44,284 bases of DNA from CAYWMP01 sp964459445 (lineage in GTDB: Bacteria; Desulfobacterota; DSM-4660; Desulfatiglandales; HGW-15): NCBI GenBank assembly GCA_964459445.1, contig CAYWMP010000024.1, positions 1 to 44,284 of the forward strand, given 5' to 3'. How positions within the stretch are numbered: position 1 is the stretch's first letter; each line of letters starts with the position of its first letter. The notes under the pieces were generated by a model that was given only the letters and a program-made list of their open reading frames with translations, ran no database searches and was not told the origin of the DNA. Both the position numbers and the translations under genes were made by a program. Below are positions 16,743 through 24,323 of the stretch, piece after piece.

Positions 16743-18113
16743 ATGTCAAAGCTGATGATCGTTGATGATGAAATCGTCCTCGCAACCCAGCTGGAAGATC
16801 TGGTTATTTCTATGGGTCACCAAATCGCAGGGATAGCGTCTAACGGAGAAGAGGCTTTGGAAATGGCCGCTCAACTTAAACCGGATTTGATACTCATGGA
16901 CATCGTCATGCCGGGGAAGTTGAATGGAATTGAAACGGCGGAAAGGATCAAAGAGACATCTGATGTCCCCATGGTGTTTTTGGCTGCCTACGCAGATAAA
17001 GAAATGTTGGATCGTGCCAAGAGCATTAAACCCCACGGGTACATCTTTAAGCCTTTCCGAGAAGAACAAATACGCGTAACAATTGAGATCTCGCTTTATA
17101 AAAACCAAATTGAAAAGAGGTTGCAGGAAAGTGAAAAGCGGTATCGCGGTCTCTTTGAAGATTGCCCGATTTCTTTGTGGGAGGAGGACTTCTCGGAGGT
17201 TAAAATATTCCTGGACAAACTAAAAGACTCGGGCGTGAAAGACATCAAGGCCTATTTTTGCGACAATCCCGAAACCCTGGTGGATTGCGCGAAAAAGGTG
17301 AGAATTATCGACGTGAACAAACATTCGGTTAAGTTGTACAATGCCGAAGCCAAAGCTGAACTTTGTGAAGGGTTGGATTGCATATTTGATGATGAATCAT
17401 ACGGCTTGTTTATAGAGGAACTCATCGCCATTTCTCAAGGGAAGAACAAATTCGAATCCGAGGGGGTAAATCGGACCCTAAATGGGGAGAGGAAGCATAT
17501 TGCCATGAGCTGGGCGGTTGCTCCCGATCACGAAAAATCGTTCTCAAAGGTGTTGGTTTCCATCATTGATGTCACTGATCGTAAGGAGGCCGAGAAGGCC
17601 CTGAAAAATGCCCATGACGAATTAGAACAGAAAGTTGAAGAGCGCACGGCTGAACTAAGGCGTGTTAACAAGGAGATAAAAGCTAGAACAAGCAGCCTTG
17701 AGGAAATGAATATTGCCCTGAAGGTATTGTTAGGGAAAAGGGATGAAGATAAGAGGGATCTTGAATTGAAGGTGATGTCAAACCTTCAGGACACAGCGTT
17801 ACCCTATCTAGAAAAATTAAAAAAAAGCGGACTGAATCCGAGACAGGAAGCATTTACTCGCATTCTCGAAGGAAATTTAAAGGATATGATTTCGCCCTTC
17901 GCAAACAAGCTGTCTTCCAAATTCAAGGATCTTACGCCAGCAGAGGTTCAAATAGCGAATCTCATTAAACAGGGAAAAACAACCAAAGAAACTGCCGCTA
18001 TCTTGAATCTATCGCGCAGAACCGTTGACACCCACAGAGCGAACATAAGAAAAAAACTCCGCATCAAAAACCAGAAATCCAATCTCAGATCCTACCTCTT
18101 GTCCATGGAATGA
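16743..18113 (+). CDS. response-regulator/PAS/LuxR protein with altered receiver switch residue
   Basis: A receiver domain (about 1-118) carries the acidic pair Asp8-Asp9, phospho-acceptor Asp53 (LILMDIVMPG) and Lys103 (FKPF). The conserved Thr/Ser switch position, normally VFLTAY, reads VFLAAY, so residue 81 is Ala. A PAS-like domain (about 127-285) follows, then a coiled coil and the same linker plus LuxR HTH as the preceding gene (LTPAEVQIANLIKQGKTTKE; SRRTVDTHRANIRKKL). I use the ATG at 16743 (MSKLMIVDDE); a GTG 15 bases earlier is also open. Length is 456 aa. No histidine kinase gene adjoins it. Confidence 0.88.
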   Translation: MSKLMIVDDEIVLATQLEDLVISMGHQIAGIASNGEEALEMAAQLKPDLILMDIVMPGKLNGIETAERIKETSDVPMVFLAAYADKEMLDRAKSIKPHGYIFKPFREEQIRVTIEISLYKNQIEKRLQESEKRYRGLFEDCPISLWEEDFSEVKIFLDKLKDSGVKDIKAYFCDNPETLVDCAKKVRIIDVNKHSVKLYNAEAKAELCEGLDCIFDDESYGLFIEELIAISQGKNKFESEGVNRTLNGERKHIAMSWAVAPDHEKSFSKVLVSIIDVTDRKEAEKALKNAHDELEQKVEERTAELRRVNKEIKARTSSLEEMNIALKVLLGKRDEDKRDLELKVMSNLQDTALPYLEKLKKSGLNPRQEAFTRILEGNLKDMISPFANKLSSKFKDLTPAEVQIANLIKQGKTTKETAAILNLSRRTVDTHRANIRKKLRIKNQKSNLRSYLLSME

Positions 18114-18357
18114 CCTCGTTTAACACCCGAACAACTTTTTCACGAAAATAAGGAAAAGGGAATAGCAGGGAGTTGGGACCTGCTTCAGACAATTGACTTT
18201 TTTCTCTATATTTGCGCTTTAATAGGCCATCTCCACATACATGGTGCTGCTGCTTTTCAGGATCCAATTACAAAACCCCTATTAAAATTCGATTTTTATA
18301 GGCAAAAATTCGGCCTTGAATATGCAACAATAAAAGGACTATTTTGTGGACTAGGGA

Positions 18358-18537
18358 ATGGTTGATGAGGATTATCTAAGGGGGGATAATTTTCTCGATG
18401 AACCTGCCTATTTTTGGATGTTGATTAAAAACATGACCGGGAAGTGGGAAGGCATGAACAACATGAGATTAGCAAAACCTGGTATTCACGCTTCTCAAAT
18501 TGATTATTTTATTCGAAACTGTACTTACGCAAGATAA
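18358..18537 (+). CDS. possible small acidic protein (59 aa), unrecognised
   Basis: An ATG at 18358 opens 59 codons ending in TAA. The product begins MVDEDYLRGDNFLDEPAYFW and continues MLIKNMTGKWEGMNN. It is acidic and aromatic at the start and basic toward the end. GGACTAGGGA precedes the ATG. It lies in the 477-base gap between the second LuxR gene and the S8 protease gene, on the same strand. The rest of that gap is AT-rich with no other ORF or strong hairpin. No family is recognised. Confidence 0.35.
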   Translation: MVDEDYLRGDNFLDEPAYFWMLIKNMTGKWEGMNNMRLAKPGIHASQIDYFIRNCTYAR

Positions 18538-18590
18538 CGGGCTTTAGTAAAGGTTTCACTTAGAGATTATAAGATTAGAGTAACGAACCC

Positions 18591-19985
18591 ATGAAGAGAA
18601 TTTTTTTCTGTACCATGATCCTCGTCCTGACTGTTTTCCGAGTAACCGGTGCTGACGCCCTTGAGGTAAGGCTTGTCGGGGACAAACTTACTGTGCGCGC
18701 AGAAAAAGTTCCCCTTCAAAACGTGTTACGACGTTTGGACAATCTGGGCATCAGGGTACGCATTGATCCTGACATCAATCCAACCATCTCAGCGTCTTTC
18801 GACGAAGGGAACATAGAAAGGGGTCTAAAGACTGTGCTAAGAGGCCTCAACTATGCCCTGATGTGGGAATCTGTTGAAGGCCCATTTGGCCCGATGCCGA
18901 AACTTTCTGAAATCCAAGTCTTTAAGCCCGGCGAGAAGAATCGGATGGAAGCCTTTAAAAAGAAAACGGTCCTATCCATTGTAAGGGACCCCAAGACGGG
19001 CGGGCTCTTTGTTCAAGATGAACTTCTTTTAAGACTCAAACCTGGAATGAGCGCCCTGGCGCTCAAGCGACTTTTAGGTAACATCGGCGGAACAATCGTA
19101 GACAGTTATCCTGCAATTGGGATCTATAAAATCCGGCTTCCTGAAAACACCGATATTCCATCCCTTGTGGACGAAATCCATGAGCATCCTGGTATTGGCG
19201 ACGTTGAACCCAACTATGCTTACCCCATTGCCGCGCCTTATATTGACGCCGAATCGTTGGAATCGCCATCCGCATCGATCGACGCCGCAAAGGGAAAGGG
19301 CGTCCCAATAGCCATACTCGATAGTGGATTGTTACCGGAGTCCGGTCTTGAAAACCTAGTGATGGCATCAATTGACGCCTTGAACCCGTCCGAGACCATT
19401 TCAGATCCCCTTGGACATGGCACACAAATGGCGCTGATTGCCTCGGGTGTTGTCAGCCCCGATGGTGTGAGAATGGATTCTGATCAAAAAACGTCCATTA
19501 TCCCCATAAGGGCATTTGATGAAAACGGTTTCACCTCGGGCTTTCATATTATGAGTAGTATTGATTTTGCCCTCAAGAACGGTGCGCGTGTCATGAGTCT
19601 GAGTTGGGGAACCGAAACCAAGAGCGAGTTCCTGGAGGATGCCCTGAAGTATGCCGGTTCCAAGGGGCTGATCACCATCGCAGCCGCAGGAAATGAGCCC
19701 ACAGGGGAGCCCTTTTACCCTGCAGCCTACAATTCAGTCATAGGTGTAGGCGCTCTTGGACAGGACGGCAAACCCTGGGAGAAATCCAATTATGGTGATT
19801 TTGTCATGCTCTATGCGCCGGGATTTGCTACCTTGCCAATCGGCCACAAAGGAGAGCCTGGGACCTACGCGGGTACTTCCATCTCAACGGCATTTGTGGC
19901 TCACGTCATTGCGGATTATCTATCGGATAATCCCGATGCCAATTTAGAGGATGTTCTGAATGGACTTAGAAAAAAAAGTCGGTAG
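18591..19985 (+). CDS. secreted subtilisin-like S8 protease with N-terminal STN-like domain
   Basis: A signal peptide (cut near residue 23) is followed by a secretin/TonB short N-terminal (STN/N0)-like module (about 25-92: LTVRAEKVPLQNVLRRL, ERGLKTVLRGLNYALMW). A fervidolysin-type propeptide follows (about 143-211, FVQDELLLRLKPG to DVEPNYAYP). The S8 catalytic domain is about 237-455: Asp244 (AILDSG), His276 (GHGTQ), oxyanion Asn368 (AAGNEP) and Ser430 (AGTSISTAF). The full catalytic set is present, so it should be active. Length is 464 aa with no C-terminal sorting domain. The following gene encodes a HEAT protein with the same STN-like module. The nearby T2SS is a plausible, unproven, exit route. 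Confidence 0.88.
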   Translation: MKRIFFCTMILVLTVFRVTGADALEVRLVGDKLTVRAEKVPLQNVLRRLDNLGIRVRIDPDINPTISASFDEGNIERGLKTVLRGLNYALMWESVEGPFGPMPKLSEIQVFKPGEKNRMEAFKKKTVLSIVRDPKTGGLFVQDELLLRLKPGMSALALKRLLGNIGGTIVDSYPAIGIYKIRLPENTDIPSLVDEIHEHPGIGDVEPNYAYPIAAPYIDAESLESPSASIDAAKGKGVPIAILDSGLLPESGLENLVMASIDALNPSETISDPLGHGTQMALIASGVVSPDGVRMDSDQKTSIIPIRAFDENGFTSGFHIMSSIDFALKNGARVMSLSWGTETKSEFLEDALKYAGSKGLITIAAAGNEPTGEPFYPAAYNSVIGVGALGQDGKPWEKSNYGDFVMLYAPGFATLPIGHKGEPGTYAGTSISTAFVAHVIADYLSDNPDANLEDVLNGLRKKSR

Positions 19986-20077
19986 GAAGGGTCTTTTCAA
20001 GAGGCTTGTCGATTTTTTTTGGACAAGATAACAGGATTAACAAGATTAAGAATTGCTCAAGATTTCTGCCTTTCGGC

Positions 20078-20104
20078 GTTCAATCCCGCAAGGCGCGATT
20101 GAAC
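20078..20104. repeat. strong imperfect hairpin between S8 and HEAT genes
   Basis: GTTCAATC pairs with GATTGAAC, then after one C-C mismatch CGC pairs with GCG around an AAG loop. No T-run follows. It sits in the 262-base gap after the S8 gene, which also carries a 'GATAACAGGATTAACAAGATT' type dispersed word at about 20027. It could stabilise or partly terminate the S8 mRNA. Confidence 0.5.
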
Positions 20105-20247
20105 ACTGGGAAAAGGCCACAAAGAAAACAAGAACGAGTTTATTGTTTTCATTATGGCTATTTTCCCAGAAATCCTCAACAATTCTTAACCATATCTATC
20201 AAGTGATCGCGTGATCCTGTCTAAAAGTTTTTATAGTGGGAGAACCA

Positions 20248-21054
20248 TTGCGAAAAGACATCGTGCTCCTCATCTGCATAAGCATCATCTTTTCCGGAGC
20301 TCTTGTTCCAGGAAAAGCAGAGTCTAGTAATGGCTCAGGCACGAATTCAGAATTAAATGTCCGTGTAGAGAGGGAACTCCTGACCGTAAAGGTGAAAAAC
20401 GCCCCACTTGAATCGGTGCTCAAAGAGATTTCCAAACAGGCATCCATCCGGATTGTTTATCGGGCCCATGGGGAAGAATTGATAACAGTGGAATTTTCCG
20501 GAGTCCCTCTTGAAAAAGGCCTAAAGCGCTTGAGCCGCGATGTCAATGTGGCTATTATCTACGGTCAAAAGAGATCAAATGCTCAAGAGGCGGACATAAT
20601 AAAAATCATCATCTATTCCAAGTCCGGGCGAGGCTCTGTCAAAACCATTGAGCCCCCAAAGAAACGCACTGCCCGTCGAACTCGTAAAACGCCGCCTAGG
20701 AAATCGAAAAATAATTTCATTGAAGCCCTAGGGCACGAAGATCCGGATGTGCGAGAAAACGCGGCCGATCGCTTGATGGCGTATCAGGATGACGACCGAT
20801 TTATCAATCAGTTGGCAAGATTCTTTGTTGAAGAAGAGGATGAGGAAGTCAAAGACAGGGTCGCGGGTTCCCTGGAGGATTTCATGACCACGGATGTAAA
20901 GGTTAGGATGATTAAAGCTTTGGGTAAAATAGGAGGAAAGAGAGTCATAGAATCACTTGCAAGGGCTCTGGATGATGAAGACGAGGAAGTGATTGAAGCA
21001 GCCGCCGAGGAATTAAAAAAGGTAGAGAAAAGCATCAAGAAAGGAAAGGATTGA
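20248..21054 (+). CDS. secreted STN-domain plus HEAT-repeat protein
   Basis: I choose the TTG at 20248, which has GGGAG five bases upstream and gives a clean signal peptide (RKDIVLLICISIIFSGALVP, cut near GKA|ES). A GTG at 20236 is open but has no ribosome site. An STN/N0-like module (about 36-106: LLTVKVKNAPLESVLKEI, VPLEKGLKRLSRD) closely resembles the one in the S8 protease upstream. A basic linker follows (PPKKRTARRTRKTPPRK). Three HEAT-like helical pairs end the protein (about 155-260: HEDPDVRENAADRL, VKVRMIKALGKIGGKRVIES, DEDEEVIEAAAEEL). Product is 268 aa, periplasmic by prediction. The pair looks like protease plus partner or scaffold; function is unknown. Confidence 0.75.
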   Translation: MRKDIVLLICISIIFSGALVPGKAESSNGSGTNSELNVRVERELLTVKVKNAPLESVLKEISKQASIRIVYRAHGEELITVEFSGVPLEKGLKRLSRDVNVAIIYGQKRSNAQEADIIKIIIYSKSGRGSVKTIEPPKKRTARRTRKTPPRKSKNNFIEALGHEDPDVRENAADRLMAYQDDDRFINQLARFFVEEEDEEVKDRVAGSLEDFMTTDVKVRMIKALGKIGGKRVIESLARALDDEDEEVIEAAAEELKKVEKSIKKGKD

Positions 21055-21076
21055 TTTGGGTTGGAATATTTATTCA

Positions 21077-21107
21077 CCTTCGCGGAAGGCCACGGGTTTA
21101 CCCGTGG
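21077..21107. repeat. two abutting hairpins (REP-like)
   Basis: CCTTC-gcg-GAAGG (21077-21089) is directly followed by CCACGGG-TTTA-CCCGTGG (21090-21107). Paired stems of this kind resemble REP/BIME sequences or the ends of IS200/IS605-type elements. No transposase is adjacent. It lies 20 bases before the thioesterase start, so it may also affect that mRNA. Confidence 0.6.
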
Positions 21108-21126
21108 GGCTCCATAGGACAACCGG

Positions 21127-21546
21127 ATGAAAGGGCATAAAAAAGTTAGTACTGACATCTCAGTTCGTTTTCGGGATGTGGATGCGATGGGACATGTGAA
21201 TAATGCGGTGTTTTTTACCTATTTTGAAGAGGGGAGAGCGGTCTTTTTGGATAAGGTCCTGGGTATTGTCGATCCAGGAGACTATCCCTTTATATTGGCC
21301 CACATGAATTGCGACTTCATTCGTCCTGTCAAATTGGGTGATAGGGTTTTACTTGAGATCTGGGTCGATGATATCGGAAAAAAGAGCTTCAAGTTCAAAT
21401 ATAGGGTTAGCGACAGAGACGATGGGAATCTCGAATATGCAAAAGGAGAGTCCATCATGGTCCTATTCAATTACACAGAAAACAAAACCATCCCAATCCC
21501 CCAAGTTTTCCTGGAGAAAATTATCCCCTATTGTGAGAAAAATTGA
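21127..21546 (+). CDS. 4HBT (hotdog) acyl-CoA thioesterase
   Basis: Single hotdog-fold domain of 139 aa in the YbgC/FadM-like group, which hydrolyse acyl-CoA thioesters. The active-site stretch reads VRFRDVDAMGHVNNAVFFTY, with Asp19 as the likely catalytic residue. FEEGRAVFLD on the long helix and CDFIRPVKLGDRV are also typical. No Tol-Pal genes adjoin it, so a cell-envelope link like that of E. coli ybgC is not supported here. Confidence 0.88.
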   Translation: MKGHKKVSTDISVRFRDVDAMGHVNNAVFFTYFEEGRAVFLDKVLGIVDPGDYPFILAHMNCDFIRPVKLGDRVLLEIWVDDIGKKSFKFKYRVSDRDDGNLEYAKGESIMVLFNYTENKTIPIPQVFLEKIIPYCEKN

Positions 21547-21595
21547 TTAAAACTACAAGGCATTGACACGTTATGCTCCTTCCTACTAAAGTAAC

Positions 21596-21804
21596 TTTCC
21601 GGTCAGAAATGGCCCTTTTCCGCAATCTCCACGTCAAACTGCGGAATTCCTTGTTCCCGCCTTTGGGCGGGACGCATAATTCCTTGATTTGACTCGGGCC
21701 ATCCATGGCCCTCGCCCTTCGGGCAACTCTGAAGCTGACCAATTCCGCTATCGTGCGGAATTGTCCTTGAGCTTGCGAAAAAAATCTCATTTCCGACCTG
21801 GAAA
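21596..21804. mobile_element. MITE-like foldback element (209 bp)
   Basis: Long imperfect terminal inverted repeats, left arm 21596-21625 (TTTCCGGTCAGAAATG...) and right arm 21773-21804, whose complement reads TTTCCAGGTCGGAAATG. Inside are further stems: TCCCGCC/GGCGGGA (21655-21672), GGGCCAT/ATGGCCC (21696-21711), GCCC/GGGC (21714-21724) and AATTCCGC/GCGGAATT (21741-21762). It has no ORF. It starts about 50 bases after the thioesterase stop. No clear target duplication was seen. The rest of this 368-base gap is featureless. Confidence 0.7.
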
Positions 21805-21914
21805 CTGATAGGGGTTTAGTCTACAATCTATTGGTCGATAAATGGGTATGTATCAACCGTCTCAGTGAATGCCGCGTTCTGTTGTATTGATTAAGAATTC
21901 AAAGGACAAAAATC

Positions 21915-22886
21915 ATGAATGAAGAGAAAAAACAGAGGTTTAAACTCAATTTGGAAAAGAAACAAATCGCTTGGTTTGTCCTTTTCGTGGTTGTGGCCCT
22001 ATTGGTTATGACGCTAATCATCATGGCCGTCAATTCCATAAAGCCTGGCGACCTCGCAATTGAAGATGCGGATAAGAAGGCAAAGGGGGCTTATTTCATT
22101 AAGGTGAATCAGGCCCTTATCGAACAGATGCATGAGAACTGGATGCCGAACGACCTCTTTTGGCCGACGCTTTTTCTCGATAACATGCCAAATCACCAAT
22201 TGGGGCAACTGGAGGTGGTTCGATACAATGTTCGAGTCCTTAGGGATAATCTTTCAAGGATGCGAACAACAGACAAACTCGATCCTCATGCAGAAAAGGC
22301 CTTTACAGCCCTTTCTAATGATCCTCTCAAATGGTGGTTTCCTTCAGCTGAAAGCAAATGGGAACTGGGGTACAAGAGTCTTCAATCCTTTTACGATGGC
22401 TTAATGAGTGGCAGATCGCACTTTTATCCAAGGGCAGATAATCTCGTGCAGTTGCTGAATCAATATGCATCACTCATGGGAGGTGTGAATACAAGACTTA
22501 TCAACGCGCCTCGGGACCTCCAAAAGGCGCTCTCCATTGAGGATCAGGGCAAAGTCAGCGAAGGCGTCGCTGAAATGGTAGACATTGATATCCCCTGGTA
22601 TGAAATCGATGACGGATTCTACTATGCCCAGGGAGTCGCCTATGCCCTGTGCCACTCATTCAAGGCGATTCGAGACGACTTTATCGATGTATTGAAGGAT
22701 AAGAACTCTGTTAAGCTCGTGGATAAGATCCTTGAGGATTTGGGAAGATCTGATTTTGAACCCCTGGTTGTGTTCAATGGGGATCCTGATAGCATTTTCG
22801 CGAATCACTCTCTGAACCTATCAGGCATGTTCAATGATGCGAGACAGAAGATTAATTCGCTCATAACGGCGCTTAAGCAAGGATAA
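21915..22886 (+). CDS. DUF2333-type bitopic membrane protein
   Basis: A basic cytoplasmic N-terminus is followed by one membrane segment (about residues 18-41) and a large extracytoplasmic alpha-helical domain. The stretch MPNDLFWPTLFLDNMPNHQLGQLEVVRYNVRVLRDN (quoted in parts: WMPNDLFWPT, FLDNMPNHQLGQ) and DPLKWWFPSAESK fit the DUF2333 family as I know it. Length is 323 aa. The ribosome site AAAGGAC precedes the ATG. Function is unknown; it may be envelope-related. Neighbours do not clarify its role. Confidence 0.65.
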   Translation: MNEEKKQRFKLNLEKKQIAWFVLFVVVALLVMTLIIMAVNSIKPGDLAIEDADKKAKGAYFIKVNQALIEQMHENWMPNDLFWPTLFLDNMPNHQLGQLEVVRYNVRVLRDNLSRMRTTDKLDPHAEKAFTALSNDPLKWWFPSAESKWELGYKSLQSFYDGLMSGRSHFYPRADNLVQLLNQYASLMGGVNTRLINAPRDLQKALSIEDQGKVSEGVAEMVDIDIPWYEIDDGFYYAQGVAYALCHSFKAIRDDFIDVLKDKNSVKLVDKILEDLGRSDFEPLVVFNGDPDSIFANHSLNLSGMFNDARQKINSLITALKQG

Positions 22887-22887
22887 C

Positions 22888-22979
22888 ACTACGTCAACCA
22901 TTGGTTTCGCCGCAAAGCATGGTAAAAACGACATAACCGTTGCTTGTCTTGTATGCACTCACAGCGTAGTTGACGTAGT
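22888..22979. mobile_element. short foldback element (92 bp) before hypA
   Basis: Perfect 11-bp inverted ends ACTACGTCAAC (22888-22898) and GTTGACGTAGT (22969-22979). It begins two bases after the DUF2333 gene's stop. The interior shows no ORF. It is the smallest of the foldback elements in this window and could also be an operator or terminator-like structure. Confidence 0.5.
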
Positions 22980-23135
22980 ATAAATCTCAAATAACAAATC
23001 CCAAATGCCAAACAAATCCCAATGACCGAAATTCAAAATGGCAAAGGCGTCAGCTGAGGAGATAGCAGGATTTGGCCGATAACCGACAGGAAATAGAATT
23101 AACGGTCCAGTCTATAAGATATAAGTGGTTCACCC

Positions 23136-23477
23136 ATGCATGAAATGTCCATAGCACAGAGTCTGATTGATATCATCAAGGAAGAAATGGTCAAGAACGA
23201 GGCCAATGTGCTGAGATCGGTTCACCTGAATGTGGGACAACTTTCAGCCGTAGTCCCGGATTCCCTCTCTTTTTGCTTTGAGATTGTGACTGTTGGCACG
23301 GAGATGGAAGGGGCGAAATTGATCATGGACCTGATTCCTTTAACGGGACACTGCCGTGACTGTGGCCAGGAATTTGAGATAAAGGAATATGCCTTTGTAT
23401 GCCCGGCCTGTGAAAGCAAGGAGATAGAGACTACCGGCGGGCAGGAGTTGGCCATAGTTGAAATTGAAGTCGACTAG
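23136..23477 (+). CDS. hypA: hydrogenase maturation nickel metallochaperone HypA
   Basis: Delivers nickel, with HypB, to the [NiFe]-hydrogenase large subunit. The N-terminal MHEMSIA gives the Ni ligand His2. The structural zinc site is Cys73-x2-Cys76 and Cys89-x2-Cys92. The 113-aa length is normal. It is the first of four hyp genes on this strand. Its stop codon abuts a foldback element that separates it from hypB. Confidence 0.96.
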   Translation: MHEMSIAQSLIDIIKEEMVKNEANVLRSVHLNVGQLSAVVPDSLSFCFEIVTVGTEMEGAKLIMDLIPLTGHCRDCGQEFEIKEYAFVCPACESKEIETTGGQELAIVEIEVD

Positions 23478-23602
23478 CAGGCTGTCAAAAAACGTCCATC
23501 TGCGTCGTTGCACTTGTCCTTCGTCACTGCGACGTACTCATTTGTACGACTCATTCCTCAGGACTTCGTAGGCCTTGCATCTAAGCATTTTTTGACAGCC
23601 TG
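23478..23602. mobile_element. 125-bp foldback element, family A copy 1
   Basis: Inverted ends CAGGCTGTCAAAAAA (23478-23492) and its complement (23588-23602). The interior carries CATCTGCGTCGTT, CTTGTCCTTCGTCA, CGACGTACTCAT and GTACGACTCATTCCTCAGG. A second copy of the same length and about 85% identity by eye lies at 34530-34654. It starts at the hypA stop codon (the G of TAG adjoins it), inside the hypA-hypB gap. It has no ORF. Confidence 0.85.
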
Positions 23603-23657
23603 CAGGTGAAGGATTTTCACACCAAATATAAAATGACATTCCAATAAGGAGCATTTT

Positions 23658-24320
23658 ATGAAAGTTTCAGTGGTAAGAAACATACTTGAGGCAAATGAGC
23701 AGATCGCTCAAGAGAATAGGACCTTGTTTAAGGAAAACGGTTTGTTGGTTTTTAACCTCATGAGCTCGCCGGGCGCCGGGAAAACGAGTCTTCTAGAGCG
23801 TACTATTGACGGCCTCAAAGAGGACATAAATATCGGCATCATCGAAGGGGATATACAATCATCTCAGGACGCAGAACGGATTGCAAAAAAGGGCATCCCT
23901 GTTGTCCAGATCAACACGGACGGCGCGTGTCATCTCGATGGAAACATGATCAGAAACACCTTCCATGAATTCAATTTCAAGGCCATGGATCTTCTTGTGG
24001 TAGAAAATGTAGGAAATCTTGTCTGCCCTGCCGAGTTTGACGTTGGGGAGGATTTCAAGGCCACGATCCTCAGTGTGGCCGAAGGGGATGATAAACCCGC
24101 CAAATACCCTCTCATGTTTCGTGAATCGGAAGTCCTTCTCATAAACAAGATTGATCTCTTGCCCTATGTGGATTGCAGCGTGGTCAGGATCCGGGAAGAA
24201 TCACTAAAGATCAATCCCGATCTGACCATATTTGAAGTATCCTGCAAAACAGGAGAAGGTCTTGAGGCCTGGTATGATTGGCTTAAGGAAAAAGTAAAAT
24301 CCAGTGAGGTAGGCCCATAG
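23658..24320 (+). CDS. hypB: hydrogenase maturation GTPase HypB
   Basis: GTPase that drives nickel insertion with HypA. P-loop SSPGAGKTS is at about 36-44, the Walker B/G3 region IIEGDIQSS at 61-69, NKIDLL at 163-168 and SCKTGEG at 195-201. The interdomain metal site is Cys91-His92 and Cys123 (NLVCPAEFD). The N-terminal CxxCGC motif and His-rich nickel-store region of some homologues are absent, so this is the short form (220 aa). AAGGAG precedes the ATG. hypF starts three bases after its stop. Confidence 0.96.
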   Translation: MKVSVVRNILEANEQIAQENRTLFKENGLLVFNLMSSPGAGKTSLLERTIDGLKEDINIGIIEGDIQSSQDAERIAKKGIPVVQINTDGACHLDGNMIRNTFHEFNFKAMDLLVVENVGNLVCPAEFDVGEDFKATILSVAEGDDKPAKYPLMFRESEVLLINKIDLLPYVDCSVVRIREESLKINPDLTIFEVSCKTGEGLEAWYDWLKEKVKSSEVGP

Positions 24321-24323
24321 GAT

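Noticed and set aside
19986..20040. Possible rho-independent terminator after the S8 gene (CAAG-AGG-CTTG then a T-run)
   Set aside because: The stem is only 4 bp and the T-run is separated from it by four bases; too weak to call.
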